Below, one piece after another: positions 15,887 to 25,709 of a DNA stretch of 64,000 nt. The stretch is from JAGOFO01 sp964522105. Its GTDB lineage: Bacteria; Myxococcota_A; UBA9042; DTJE01. A program made the translations under genes and the position numbers. The stretch spans positions 157,889 to 221,888 of the forward strand of contig CAZFVA010000001.1 in the NCBI GenBank assembly GCA_964522105.1. The letters are read 5' to 3'. Numbering within the stretch: position 1 is the stretch's first letter; each line of letters begins with the position of its first letter. Under the pieces are notes generated by a model. That model saw nothing but the letters and a program-made list of their open reading frames with translations, ran no database searches and had not been told where the DNA came from.

Positions 15887-17071
15887 TCAACGCGGCTTTC
15901 GATTGTTCTTCAATTCAATCCAGGTCTTAAGTGCATATCTGGTTATCTGACCGGCCTTGAGCCGACCGACACCGCTGTGGCCAACGTGTGCGGCAAACGC
16001 TATTTCAGGCTTTTCAGAAGGGTAGAATCCAACGTACCAGTTATTCCAGATACCGGACCCGTCGCGGGTCGTCAGCGTCCCTGTCTTCACAGCCGGCGTC
16101 TTGCCGGATAACCCCTTGATACATGAAAGGTATTTATTGGCCGTACCACCGGTAACCGCATGAACCATCATCTTTGAAATCTCGGCGGCAATTTCCGGCT
16201 TGATAACTTCAAGCGATTCGCCCGCACCTGCCTTGTCAATCGCAACAGCCGAAGGCCATTTGCCCCCGGAAGCAATAACTGCAGCCACAATCGCGCCATG
16301 CAACGGCGACATATTTGAATCAGTAAACCCTGCGGCAGCCTGAGCCAGCCGCAACCTGTTTGGCGGACGGGTCATCCGGGACGTCGTCGTCAATCCACCG
16401 GCAACCAGTGTTTTTCCGAAACCGAACCGTCCGGCCATAGTAACAAGATCGTCGGCCTTCAGATGCTTGACAGCCAGCTTCCCGAACACCGCGTTTGTCG
16501 ATGAAGCAAATGCCTGACTGAGGCTTGCGCAGGCCCGCTCACGCTTCCTGTCAACAAGATTTCCTTCGGTCAAAGAGGCGCGACCGCCTGAATAACACGT
16601 CGAAGTTTCGATCCCGACAGCCCCTGACTCAAGAAGAGAAGCTGACGAAATTATTTTGAATATTGAAGCAGCAGGGAACAGCGAAGACAGCGCCGGACGT
16701 TTTATCCTGCCGCCAGCGCTTGACGAATATTCTGACAGGGAAATCACATCACCCGTAATCGGGTCAACTGCGACGAAAGAGCCGTAAAGAGGCCGGTTTG
16801 CCTTGAAAAACGCGTCCATCCTTTCGGTGAATACTTCACCAATCGGTCTTGTCGGATCATCTGCGGTGGTCGGCTCGGCCGCCTTACGCCTTGTCTTGCG
16901 GGCACGACTACTTTTTGTCCGCTTCGCCCTGGGTTCTTTTTTCTGCGCCGCGAACGCTGACGAAGGGCCAACAGGCGGAATTGACTCAAAGACCGGGGCC
17001 AGTCCGGATACAAAAACGGCAATAAACAGGGACATGCCCCATTTAACGCCAAAGAACCTGCATGCTGTCAT
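15887..17071 (-). CDS. Penicillin-binding protein transpeptidase domain protein
   Basis: This protein of about 394 residues has an N-terminal signal/anchor, a Lys/Arg-rich linker and a single serine transpeptidase domain. The three catalytic motifs are present: SxxK as SIFK (in FPAASIFKIIS), SxN as STN (in ASSTNAVFG) and KTG as VKTGTL. It lacks a glycosyltransferase or dimerisation domain, so it is shorter than class A or B PBPs and resembles the PBP/class D-like transpeptidase family. It would act on peptidoglycan in the periplasm. The ATG lies 4 bases after the stop of the giant lipoprotein gene, so they form an operon; a TTG one codon earlier is possible. It converges with the DipZ-like gene. 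Confidence 0.85.
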   Translation of the reverse strand: MTACRFFGVKWGMSLFIAVFVSGLAPVFESIPPVGPSSAFAAQKKEPRAKRTKSSRARKTRRKAAEPTTADDPTRPIGEVFTERMDAFFKANRPLYGSFVAVDPITGDVISLSEYSSSAGGRIKRPALSSLFPAASIFKIISSASLLESGAVGIETSTCYSGGRASLTEGNLVDRKRERACASLSQAFASSTNAVFGKLAVKHLKADDLVTMAGRFGFGKTLVAGGLTTTSRMTRPPNRLRLAQAAAGFTDSNMSPLHGAIVAAVIASGGKWPSAVAIDKAGAGESLEVIKPEIAAEISKMMVHAVTGGTANKYLSCIKGLSGKTPAVKTGTLTTRDGSGIWNNWYVGFYPSEKPEIAFAAHVGHSGVGRLKAGQITRYALKTWIELKNNRKPR

Positions 17072-17075
17072 CAAT

Positions 17076-20000
17076 TCATTCCATTACAGTGACGGTCAAA
17101 GCACCGTAGATATCCCAGGGGTCTGCCGAATAAGGACCAATCGAGCCCCACGCCCAGGTAATTCCATTATCAAGCGAGAAACGGTAAGCCAGCGCCCAGA
17201 CGCCAACTGTCCCGATCGAGACTGTGCGCCTGAACTGATACTCGTCGGTACAGTCAGTGCACGAACTGTCATAAGTTGCGGTCAGCCAGGTCCATCCCAT
17301 TGAAACCGACGGATCGGACGTTTCCGGCCCGTAACCGACTTCAGCCCTGACAGATGACGGACTGATCATGTTAGCGCCAGTGCCTATTGCGGCGCCGGCC
17401 ACACGACCCTTGATATACGGCGTGGACTGATTCCGGTTGACAGCCATTGCATCAGTCGGGGAATAAATCCGCGCCAGCATGCCTGAAGCCGTCCCGAAAT
17501 ACTTGACACCATCCGCCAGAACGGCCGTCACGACTCCATCTGTTACCAGCACATCGTACAGTCCGGCGTCAACCACAGAAGGAACCTGGACAGCTATCGT
17601 ATTCGAGTCGGAAATCAGGAATGAATCCACAGGGATATCCCCGGACGGTCCACTGAAGATAACGCCTGTCACACTGAACGCACCGTCTTCAAAACCGACC
17701 CCTGAAACAGTCGCGGTCCATCCCTCGTCGGATGCGGACACAGGGAAAACGGCGGGCGAGATCGATGAAACATCAAGCCTGCACTGGACATCTGACGAGT
17801 CGGTGAAGCCATCGCAATCATTATCAATCCAGTCCCGACATTTCGAGCTGTCAAGCGGTCCCTCGGTTACAGTCAAATCAAGGGTGTGTACGCACGCATC
17901 TCCAGTTTCATCACAGGTGTCGATCGTGCAGTAAGAAACGCCACCAACGTCAGAACAATCGCGGGCCGTACCACCGCCGCAGACCGATGAAACGCATTTT
18001 TCGCCGACGGTGCAGAACGATCCGTCGTCACAGGCGGCGCCTTCCGCAACGTCAATAATGGCGCAACGACCGTCAGGCATCGCACATATCCGGGCCTGGC
18101 ATCTGGTGATCTCGATTTCAGGGTGGAACGACGCACACTGCGAATTCGCCGTGCACAAAGCAACGTCACTGTTGGCCCTGCCTGGCGTTCCCATCAGCAT
18201 CGCCTGGAAAGGATCACCATCCCAACCGTCGGAAATCCAGGCCGTCTGCCAGTCAGAATCACTGACTCCGGCGCCGGGGACCTTTTTCCGCTCCATCGAC
18301 CGGTACGGGAAATTTAACGGGACATTGCCTTCCATACCGACGGCACTCGAGAAAGAAACACTGTCAATAACGATGCCGCGATCGTCAATCAACTGATAAG
18401 TCCTGGGCCCGAGATTGGACATGCGCATCGTTTTGGAAGAAGACGCCGGGTCCTGAGCCAGAATATCGGCTTCCACAATACGGGCCGAAGTCGCGGCATT
18501 GTACTGGGCAATAAGTAAATAACCGTCACCGGGGATAACGTTGTTATTTATGATCCTGCCGCTTCCGCTGAACAAAAAGTCCTGGCCAGCCGGATAACCA
18601 ACCCCTGTCAACTTCCAGCCCGCAAGTCTGATCGGAGCCCCGGTCATGTTCCTGAGTTCAAACCATTCATCAAACGAATCAACGCTTGAACCCATCCACA
18701 TCAACTCATTAACAACAACATCACCATTTTCAGCACTCCCGAAAACGGTCAAATCGGGGACCTGGGACGTCAAGAACCCATTTTCTGATCCATCAAGATC
18801 GCAATATACCCAGGTATAACCGCCATCAGTCGAAAGCCTGGCGCCAAAATCGAAATAGCCACCCTTTTCGGCGACCGGGTTTGTTGACCAGTCCGTAAGC
18901 CAGTTTGCGCCGGATGCGACAACACCGACTGCACCGGCATCGGTCCACATCCACCCCGGCGCGACAGCGGGATCTGTCGCCCTGGGACCGTACCCAAGAC
19001 TGAACTCAACCAGATTGCCGGCCACAGTCTGCGGTACCAGCGACTGCCCAGTCATCTCGGGAACAGACGCTCCGACATCCCGGACAACGTCCACCGTCGG
19101 AGCCGTCATTCTGCAGGAATAATCAGGGGTCAAATCCCTTGCGGTATAGGTGAACCCGTTAGTTACCGTGAAGGCAACAAGGGGCGATGCAACCTGAACA
19201 TCGACCGGACCGACAGCGTCCCCGGCCGGAGTGACTACCCTGATTTCAAAACTGCTGACAACAACGAATTCAGCTTCTTTTCCATCAATAAGAACACTTA
19301 CCACGACATCCATGGAGTTTCCGTTAAGGACCAGTTCGTCGCCCCCCGGAAGAACACCATCGTCAGGTTCAATCAAATCAATTCCAAGAAGACATTCCGC
19401 ATCACTGATGTCAGTGATCCCGTCACAATCGTTGTCTTTTCCATCGGTACAAGTGGGCGAGCCGCGCGGACCTTCGGCAGCCGACGGAATCCAGTCGTTA
19501 AAACAGTGATCGTAGAACGCCAGACACCTGTCCAGAGTGCATGAATTGTCGTCATTACAGCTCGGGACGGTCCCCGATTTGCACCCGGCAACCGGATCAC
19601 ACCATTCTGCACCATCACAGAACACGGCATTGTCGCACGGAAGATCAGAGACATGGCTGCACGCGCCTTCCGAACAGACATCGCCGACGGTACAAACGTT
19701 ATTGTCATTGCAGGGTATTGTGTTGTTGCGGCGAACACATCCAAGCAACTCTTCACAGAAATCATCTGTGCACGGATTATTGTCGTTGCAGTTGCGAAGG
19801 ACGAACGGAAGACACTCACCCGTCTGGCAGGTCGCAGACAGCGTGCAGATGCTCATTATTGTGCAATTCTCGCCTTCGTGGGCAGGCTGCATCGAACATT
19901 CGCCCGTCAACGGGGCACATTGATTTTCAGAACACTCCGAATTCAGATCGGTCGGGCATCTGATCAGCGTCAGCGGATCAACTGCACACTCATACGGAAA

Positions 20001-20564
20001 GATTTCCTTGTTGCAGAAAAGAGTTCCGTTACACAAATCGCCATCTTCGTTGTCAGAACAATCAGAATCCCGGACGCATTCACACGCAAGCCTTCCCGGA
20101 AGACACGTACCATTTTCACAGTAATCATCACGGGTGCAGGACTCACCGTCCTGACATTCCGCGCCGTCTTCGGCCGCAACCAGCTCACACGTACCACCGG
20201 GAACCGTCGTATCGCAATGACAGACCTGACACGGGCCGGCCTGCCCGCATGAAGCCGCACAATCACTTTCAACTGTCAGTTCCGTGCACACGATCTGAAC
20301 TGCATCAGCGTCAGAGGAATCAACATCACCAGCGACATCCTGCGTGCCGTCGGAAATGCCGTCAACCAAAATATCTTCTTCGATATCAAGGGCTTCAGCT
20401 ATATCGAAGCCGTCCGAAGCATCAGCAACGCTGTCAAATCCAACGTCCGCAGCAACGCCGTCATCGTCAGCAACATCAGTCGGTAGAGGCTCAACAGGTC
20501 CGCCGCAACCAAACACGACAAAGACCAGAGCGGGTATAAAAAAACGTGCGAATCGACGCACCAT
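17076..20564 (-). CDS. Giant Cys-rich lipoprotein with MopE-like, IPT/TIG and lamin-tail domains
   Basis: This 1162-residue protein starts with a lipoprotein signal (FVVFGC) and an Asp-rich tether of about 65 residues. A long Cys-rich region of EGF/Dickkopf-like spacing (C-x-D-x-x-x-C patterns) runs to about residue 375 and ends in a MopE-like DNDCDGITD. A first IPT/TIG-type domain follows (about 395-478). A lamin-tail-like domain starts near 614 (VVVNELMWMGSS...DEWFELRN). A second Cys-rich block with DNDCDGFTD near 912 and a second IPT/TIG domain come next. Such proteins are surface-exposed in Myxococcota. AAGGAG precedes the ATG. The penicillin-binding protein gene follows 4 bases after its stop. 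The function is unknown. Confidence 0.8.
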   Translation of the reverse strand: MVRRFARFFIPALVFVVFGCGGPVEPLPTDVADDDGVAADVGFDSVADASDGFDIAEALDIEEDILVDGISDGTQDVAGDVDSSDADAVQIVCTELTVESDCAASCGQAGPCQVCHCDTTVPGGTCELVAAEDGAECQDGESCTRDDYCENGTCLPGRLACECVRDSDCSDNEDGDLCNGTLFCNKEIFPYECAVDPLTLIRCPTDLNSECSENQCAPLTGECSMQPAHEGENCTIMSICTLSATCQTGECLPFVLRNCNDNNPCTDDFCEELLGCVRRNNTIPCNDNNVCTVGDVCSEGACSHVSDLPCDNAVFCDGAEWCDPVAGCKSGTVPSCNDDNSCTLDRCLAFYDHCFNDWIPSAAEGPRGSPTCTDGKDNDCDGITDISDAECLLGIDLIEPDDGVLPGGDELVLNGNSMDVVVSVLIDGKEAEFVVVSSFEIRVVTPAGDAVGPVDVQVASPLVAFTVTNGFTYTARDLTPDYSCRMTAPTVDVVRDVGASVPEMTGQSLVPQTVAGNLVEFSLGYGPRATDPAVAPGWMWTDAGAVGVVASGANWLTDWSTNPVAEKGGYFDFGARLSTDGGYTWVYCDLDGSENGFLTSQVPDLTVFGSAENGDVVVNELMWMGSSVDSFDEWFELRNMTGAPIRLAGWKLTGVGYPAGQDFLFSGSGRIINNNVIPGDGYLLIAQYNAATSARIVEADILAQDPASSSKTMRMSNLGPRTYQLIDDRGIVIDSVSFSSAVGMEGNVPLNFPYRSMERKKVPGAGVSDSDWQTAWISDGWDGDPFQAMLMGTPGRANSDVALCTANSQCASFHPEIEITRCQARICAMPDGRCAIIDVAEGAACDDGSFCTVGEKCVSSVCGGGTARDCSDVGGVSYCTIDTCDETGDACVHTLDLTVTEGPLDSSKCRDWIDNDCDGFTDSSDVQCRLDVSSISPAVFPVSASDEGWTATVSGVGFEDGAFSVTGVIFSGPSGDIPVDSFLISDSNTIAVQVPSVVDAGLYDVLVTDGVVTAVLADGVKYFGTASGMLARIYSPTDAMAVNRNQSTPYIKGRVAGAAIGTGANMISPSSVRAEVGYGPETSDPSVSMGWTWLTATYDSSCTDCTDEYQFRRTVSIGTVGVWALAYRFSLDNGITWAWGSIGPYSADPWDIYGALTVTVME

Positions 20565-20698
20565 CGTGACTCCTTAAAGTTACATCCGCAGGCGCGAACC
20601 TGTAGACCGCGATAGATTATCCATGAATCAGACAGGTATTGGCAATGATGTATATGGAATTTATGACCGGAAACCCTTGCAGTTTGCAGCAACAACAC

Positions 20699-20727
20699 TT
20701 GACTAAACCAACTGATACAGGTATCTT
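20699..20727 (+). promoter_or_regulatory. Putative rpmB promoter
   Basis: TTGACT and TATCTT are spaced by exactly 17 bases. The predicted start lies about 25 bases before the rpmB ATG. The 190-base region between the divergent lipoprotein gene and rpmB shows no other feature. Confidence 0.6.
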
Positions 20728-20757
20728 TCGGCGCCCTTTGTGTTGGAGAGCAAGAAA

Positions 20758-20997
20758 ATGGCAAGATGTGCATTGACCGGTAAGCGAAGACTGCGGGCCA
20801 ACAGCGTTTCGCACGCAAAGAACCGGGCGCCCAGATGGCAGCACCCCAACATCCAGTCCAAGAGGATCTGGGTCGAGGAACTCCAGCGTAACGTCCGCCT
20901 GTCCCTTTCTACCCGGGCTCTCAAGTCCGTCAGTAAGATGGGATTGGTCGCATACGCCCGCAAAAACGGCCTGGATCTCGCAAAGTTGGTCGACTAG
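20758..20997 (+). CDS. rpmB: Ribosomal protein bL28
   Basis: This 79-residue basic protein is bL28 of the large ribosomal subunit. It begins MARCALTGKRRLRANSVSHA, and the family blocks ...NRAPRWQHPNIQSKRIWV and LSLSTRALKSVSKMGL follow. Only one N-terminal cysteine is present and there is no zinc-ribbon set, so it is the Zn-independent form. GGAGAG precedes the ATG by 7 bases. It stands alone, not next to rpmG, and is followed by a divergent-function lipoprotein gene on the same strand 68 bases later. Confidence 0.93.
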   Translation: MARCALTGKRRLRANSVSHAKNRAPRWQHPNIQSKRIWVEELQRNVRLSLSTRALKSVSKMGLVAYARKNGLDLAKLVD

Positions 20998-21065
20998 TCC
21001 GGGTCAAAATCGCATATACTATCTCCCGGAATGTTGACAACAGCTCAATTCGGAGGGAATGGATT

Positions 21066-23624
21066 ATGCGCAAGTTTCATATCTGCTGGCTTCTAACCGC
21101 CTCAGTAACAGCTCTGCTTTTCCTGTCATCCTGCGAAGGCGCAGGCCCCCGAAAAATTGGTGAATTTTGCGTCAGTGAAGCGGACTGCGAAAGCGGACTC
21201 TGCTATGACTCTGAGTGCCTGAACCCGGATGGCGACTATGATCTGGACGGGTTGAAGAACGGCATTGAAAAGAACATAACCGGCACCAGCTACGGTCTGC
21301 TGGACACAGATTCAGACGGAATTGATGACGGAACCGAAGTAGCTGCTGACCCTCTGGCACCTGTTGATACTGACGGCGACGGCATTATTGACGCCCTGGA
21401 ATCCCTTGCAGTAAGCGCCGACCCGGACAAGGACTGCATTCCTGACCAGTTTGACCCTGAAAACGACGTCTATAACGAAGACATGGCCAAAATGGTCGAA
21501 CTTCACTGCATGAAGAAAGGCGTCTGTGGTGAAGGCAGCGACAAGGTAACGGCCCTCTGCACCGATGGAACGCCGGTGTGCAATTACTCGGCGGTCATTG
21601 GCTGGGAGGCCGTCGAAGCCTCGTGTGATTCAAAAGACAACGACTGCGATGGCAAATCTGACGAAGAACTGACGCCACCTGATGAACCCGAGTGCGCCGG
21701 AGTCGGCGTATGCACAGGAAATGCAGAGCTTATTTTCCGCGTATGCCGCGAAGGCCAATGGCAATGCGAATATTCTTCTATTGATGAATTCGAAAAGATC
21801 GAAGTTTCCTGCGACAGCAAGGACAACAACTGTGACGGCGACACTGACGAAGGGCTGACCGGACAGGATTGCTTCGTCAGGAACGAATACGGCAAGTGCG
21901 CCGGGGCTACCGTCTGCACCATTTATGGTGGCGTTACATGCGAAGGCACCATACCGGCGGCCGAAATCTGCAACAACTTTGACGACAACTGCAACGGGTT
22001 GACCGACGAAGGTCTGACCGGTGTTCCTTGTTCACGCAGCAACGATTTCGGGACGTGCGAAGGAACTACCGGCTGCGACATAACGACCAGCGGAACGACG
22101 TGCAGCGCGCGGGAACCCGCGACTGATATCTGTGACACCATTGATAACAACTGCGACGGCGACACAGATGAAAACAACATCTGTAACAGAACTTCCGTTG
22201 TTAAAATGCACGTTTATGGTTCTGCAATTCCGACGTCGAAACACAGGGCCGGGACCGTCGGCGACGGCGTGAATCCGCTTGTCGGGGCGACAGTCAACTT
22301 CTACCGCGACAACTGCCCGACGTTAGAAAACGATGTGCCGATATGGTCGGGATTGACTGAAGAAGATGGCGCAATGCTGATGCCGCTTGAACCTGGTTTC
22401 TGGTGCATTCAGATCAGCGCCGACGGCTTCCAGACGATGCTGGCGGCCAGCATTTACGCCCCGGTCGGGGTCATTGTTCCGCTTGATTCAGTTCTGCTGT
22501 TAAACGGCTTGACCACTCCCCAGTTGTCATTGTGTGGCAGGGTAATGGAAAAACCGGAATATGCAGTAACCGGGGGCACCAGCGCAAATGGCACTACCGA
22601 ACCTGTAGTCATGGATGACATTCCGGTCGCGGCAGCCTTGATTTCGGTCACTTCAACTTTGTCAGCTCAGGCCATCGGAAACACGGTATCTGACGTGAAC
22701 GGCTACTGGTGCATATTCGGACTGCAGACTTTACCGGCCGATGGTGCGCTTGATATTTCAATCATCAAAGATGCGTTCTATCCCGGCTCAAAATCGGTAA
22801 CTGTCCAAATTAATAAACTAACTTTCGACGAGACCTATCTAAGCCGTCTTCCGACAGATGAAACGATCTGCCTCGGCGAAGGGTTTGAAGGCGAAGTCTT
22901 TTCCAATGGTTGGACAGTCCTGGGGGCAACCGACTTCCCGGTTCAGTGGGTTGTCATGCAGTCATACCCGTGCGTATCCCAGGGATACACACTTGGTTGC
23001 AGTGCTGCATTCGCAAATGAAGTCGACATCGCGACGACCGAAACCGTTCTGTGCAAGGATCCGGAAATGCCTGTCGAAGGCTGCCTTGTTGAAACCGGTG
23101 CCCTTCCGTCAGCTGTTTCCGGTTACAGCTTCGCCTGGTTCGGCAACCCGTCAACGTGCAGCTACTCACCGACCATCGAAACGTGCGGCGACGCCACATC
23201 CAGAATCACCGGCAGCCTTATTTCCCCATGGATTAACGGCATGAACGCCTGGACGCTTTTCCTGGATTTCGTAAGCGCCTGGGAAGTTGAAAGCATGGTT
23301 TCCCAGACAGACATGATGTACGTCGAGGCGCAGACATCAGCCATGGAAGCGACCGACACATGGAGCCAACTCGGCAGTCTGCGGGACCTTGCGACAATGC
23401 CGAGGGCGACCGGCATCGGAATGACTGGATATACATCTGGTGGCATAAATTCTGCCCCGATCTGGCAGAACTACAGCCTGGATCTTGAAGCGTTCACCGG
23501 GACCTGGTTCAGAATCCGTTTCAGATTTGACTCGATCGATGGAAACAATAATTTCATGCGCGGCTGGCAGATTGATGACGTAGTAGTCAGAGGCTCCGGT
23601 TGCACATCTTTACCAGGACTGTGA
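21066..23624 (+). CDS. MopE-like Cys-rich lipoprotein with thrombospondin-type repeats
   Basis: This 852-residue lipoprotein has its lipobox at FLSSC. Residues about 50-150 contain calcium-loop repeats (DYDLDGLKNG, DTDSDGIDDG, DTDGDGIIDA) of the thrombospondin type 3 kind. Four MopE-like units follow with signatures DNDCDGKSDE, DNNCDGDTDEG, DDNCNGLTDEG and DNNCDGDTDE. The next part (about 380-600) has carboxypeptidase-regulatory-like beta-sandwich segments. The C-terminal 230 residues resemble a jelly-roll adhesion domain (ending RGWQIDDVVVRGSGC). This is a calcium-binding surface protein by architecture. GGAGGG precedes the ATG. TATACT at 21015-21020 could be its -10 box, without a good -35. 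Confidence 0.8.
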   Translation: MRKFHICWLLTASVTALLFLSSCEGAGPRKIGEFCVSEADCESGLCYDSECLNPDGDYDLDGLKNGIEKNITGTSYGLLDTDSDGIDDGTEVAADPLAPVDTDGDGIIDALESLAVSADPDKDCIPDQFDPENDVYNEDMAKMVELHCMKKGVCGEGSDKVTALCTDGTPVCNYSAVIGWEAVEASCDSKDNDCDGKSDEELTPPDEPECAGVGVCTGNAELIFRVCREGQWQCEYSSIDEFEKIEVSCDSKDNNCDGDTDEGLTGQDCFVRNEYGKCAGATVCTIYGGVTCEGTIPAAEICNNFDDNCNGLTDEGLTGVPCSRSNDFGTCEGTTGCDITTSGTTCSAREPATDICDTIDNNCDGDTDENNICNRTSVVKMHVYGSAIPTSKHRAGTVGDGVNPLVGATVNFYRDNCPTLENDVPIWSGLTEEDGAMLMPLEPGFWCIQISADGFQTMLAASIYAPVGVIVPLDSVLLLNGLTTPQLSLCGRVMEKPEYAVTGGTSANGTTEPVVMDDIPVAAALISVTSTLSAQAIGNTVSDVNGYWCIFGLQTLPADGALDISIIKDAFYPGSKSVTVQINKLTFDETYLSRLPTDETICLGEGFEGEVFSNGWTVLGATDFPVQWVVMQSYPCVSQGYTLGCSAAFANEVDIATTETVLCKDPEMPVEGCLVETGALPSAVSGYSFAWFGNPSTCSYSPTIETCGDATSRITGSLISPWINGMNAWTLFLDFVSAWEVESMVSQTDMMYVEAQTSAMEATDTWSQLGSLRDLATMPRATGIGMTGYTSGGINSAPIWQNYSLDLEAFTGTWFRIRFRFDSIDGNNNFMRGWQIDDVVVRGSGCTSLPGL

Positions 23625-23634
23625 AATCTCCGTT

Positions 23635-24810
23635 ATGACAGACCCCTGCCCTGTCCCACGAATTCCCGAGAAAGTACGCAAACGCATGGAGCATCTGAAC
23701 TGCAGGACTGCTGCGCCAATATCGGTTGAAGAAGTCAGACACCTGATAACGACTGGAAAGGTCATCAACGCGCCTCTGGACGGCTATTCTGACCCGGCCT
23801 GGCGAACTATCTGCCTTAGAAAAGGGGCAGCGCTGTGCTACACCGAAATGATCCCGGCAATAGCCCTGGTTTACGGGGCTAAAGATGCCATGAGGCGCCT
23901 GACCCGCGCAACCGACGAGGAAGTTCTGGCGGTGCAGATTGAAGGGGCCAACCCCGAGATCATGGTCGAAGCCGCGAAGATCGCCGTCAATGCCGGGGCC
24001 GACATCATTGACATTAACGCCGGGTGCCCGTCTTCAAAAGTGACCAATTCCGGGGCCGGTGCAGGCCTGCTGCTGAATCTGCCGCTTCTGGAACACATAA
24101 TTGACTCGGTTAAAAAGGCCGTAAACGTGGCCGTCACACTTAAAATCCGATCAGGCCCGTCCGCAAACCAGATTGTCGTCAAGGAAATTGCGGCCATGGT
24201 CAACGATCTGGACGTGGCCGCCGTAACCCTGCATCCCAGAACGAAGACTCAGGGATACCGTGGAAAGGCTGAGTGGACCCACATCAGGACATTAAAGGAA
24301 CGATGCAGGCCGCCGGTTATAGGCAACGGGGACATCAGGAGTGCCGGTGACGCGATGGCGATGTTTCAGGCGACCGGATGCGATGCGGTGATGGTGGCCC
24401 GGGGTGGCATTGGAAACCCCTGGCTTTTCAGACACATACGCGATTCACTTGAAGGCCGTCCGGAACAGTTTCACGTTGACCGCGCCGAATGGGAAAAAAC
24501 GGTCTGGGAACATTTCCAGCTTATGGTGGCTGACTTCAACAATGACGAAGAGCTGGCGGCACGCCTGTTCCGCAAGCACCTTACGCGGTACACCCGTGGC
24601 ATGAACGGTTCCGCCGCCTTCAGGGGCAGCATGGCCACGATTGTCGGCCGGGCAAGTCTGGAGCATGCCGTGAACTGCCTTCTAAATCACGAAGAAGAGG
24701 CTGGCGGGTTCGTTTTTCCGATGCCCAGGCCGGACGACACCTTCCTGGAAGTTTCAGGCATGGGAATAGAAGGCAAGAACCGCAGCACACCCGGGGGGCC
24801 AACTCTGTGA
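23635..24810 (+). CDS. dusB: tRNA-dihydrouridine synthase, DusB-like
   Basis: This 391-residue flavoenzyme reduces specific uridines in tRNA D-loops. The TIM-barrel signatures are present: APLDGYSDPAWR near residue 45, VQIEGANPEIM, and the catalytic cysteine in DINAGCPSSKVTNSGAGAGLL. The tRNA/FMN-binding LHPRTKTQGYRGKAEW and IGNGDIRSAGDA...GCDAVMVARGGIGNPW follow. The N-terminus carries about 35 residues more than typical DusB, so the ATG at codon 16 is an alternative start. No clear ribosome binding site precedes the first ATG. Its last bases overlap the prmC GTG start, making dusB-prmC-era a probable operon for translation functions. Confidence 0.9.
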   Translation: MTDPCPVPRIPEKVRKRMEHLNCRTAAPISVEEVRHLITTGKVINAPLDGYSDPAWRTICLRKGAALCYTEMIPAIALVYGAKDAMRRLTRATDEEVLAVQIEGANPEIMVEAAKIAVNAGADIIDINAGCPSSKVTNSGAGAGLLLNLPLLEHIIDSVKKAVNVAVTLKIRSGPSANQIVVKEIAAMVNDLDVAAVTLHPRTKTQGYRGKAEWTHIRTLKERCRPPVIGNGDIRSAGDAMAMFQATGCDAVMVARGGIGNPWLFRHIRDSLEGRPEQFHVDRAEWEKTVWEHFQLMVADFNNDEELAARLFRKHLTRYTRGMNGSAAFRGSMATIVGRASLEHAVNCLLNHEEEAGGFVFPMPRPDDTFLEVSGMGIEGKNRSTPGGPTL

Positions 24811-25679
24811 AAGGACCTTCGACACTTACCGTTGGCGAAGCGCTCACCCTTTCGACCAGGTTTCTGGCGGAAAAAGGTTCACCCAGTGCCAGACTGGACG
24901 CGCAGATACTGACTGCCCATACCCTTGGAATCAGAAGACTTGACCTTTATCTGTCGCCAGAAAGGCCGCTGTCGGAATCTGAGCGGGACAGCCTGCGCAA
25001 AATGCTTGCAAGACGCGGGCAGATGGAACCTGTGGCGTACCTGACCGGACAGAAAGAGTTTTTCGGACTGATATTCAAAGTGACGCCCGACGTACTGATT
25101 CCAAGACCTGAAACCGAAACGATCGTGGATGCAGCGATGGCTGTGCTGGCTGAGTGTGGTGCGAATGCGCCGGTTGCGGCGGACATTGGAACGGGCAGCG
25201 GCGCCATTGCCTGCACTATAGCCACCAGGATGCCGAACGTAAAACTCTGCGCCGGTGACATATCTGGACGCGCGATCACGGTAGCGCGTGAAAACGCCGA
25301 CCTGCTTGGCGTGTCAGGCCAGATTGAATTTGTTGAATCTGACTTGTTCGAATCGACTGCTTTTGCGGGGCCTTTCGATCTGATAGTTTCAAACCCGCCG
25401 TACATCGCCGAGACAGAAGACGACATGGTTGACGAATCGGCAAAGCGATTTGAACCCAGGGCGGCCCTGTTTTCGGGGACAGACGGAACAGACTGCACGT
25501 TCCGGCTGATCGATGGTGCCTTTTCACGTTTGAAAGACGGGGGCGTGCTGCTGATCGAAATCGGCAGCCCTGCCCAACAGGCCCGTGTGGCGCAGAAACT
25601 GCTTGAAAAATTTAATGAAATTAACGAAGTCAAAGACCCGGCTGGTATAACCAGAGGTCTTATGGCTGTCAGAACATAA
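24807..25679 (+). CDS. prmC: PrmC, release factor glutamine methyltransferase
   Basis: This 290-residue enzyme methylates the GGQ glutamine of peptide-chain release factors. The N-terminal helical domain is followed by LTGQKEFFG and VLIPRPETE. The SAM-binding motif is ADIGTGSGAIA and the catalytic NPPY is in DLIVSNPPYIAE. The family end is GGVLLIEIGSPQ-like (GGVLLIEIGSPAQQ). A GTG start overlapping the dusB stop gives the expected length, and no nearby ATG would. era follows after 30 bases with its own ribosome binding site. Confidence 0.92.
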   Translation: MKGPSTLTVGEALTLSTRFLAEKGSPSARLDAQILTAHTLGIRRLDLYLSPERPLSESERDSLRKMLARRGQMEPVAYLTGQKEFFGLIFKVTPDVLIPRPETETIVDAAMAVLAECGANAPVAADIGTGSGAIACTIATRMPNVKLCAGDISGRAITVARENADLLGVSGQIEFVESDLFESTAFAGPFDLIVSNPPYIAETEDDMVDESAKRFEPRAALFSGTDGTDCTFRLIDGAFSRLKDGGVLLIEIGSPAQQARVAQKLLEKFNEINEVKDPAGITRGLMAVRT

Positions 25680-25709
25680 ATCCGCAAACAGGCGGAAGGA
25701 GCAAAGACG

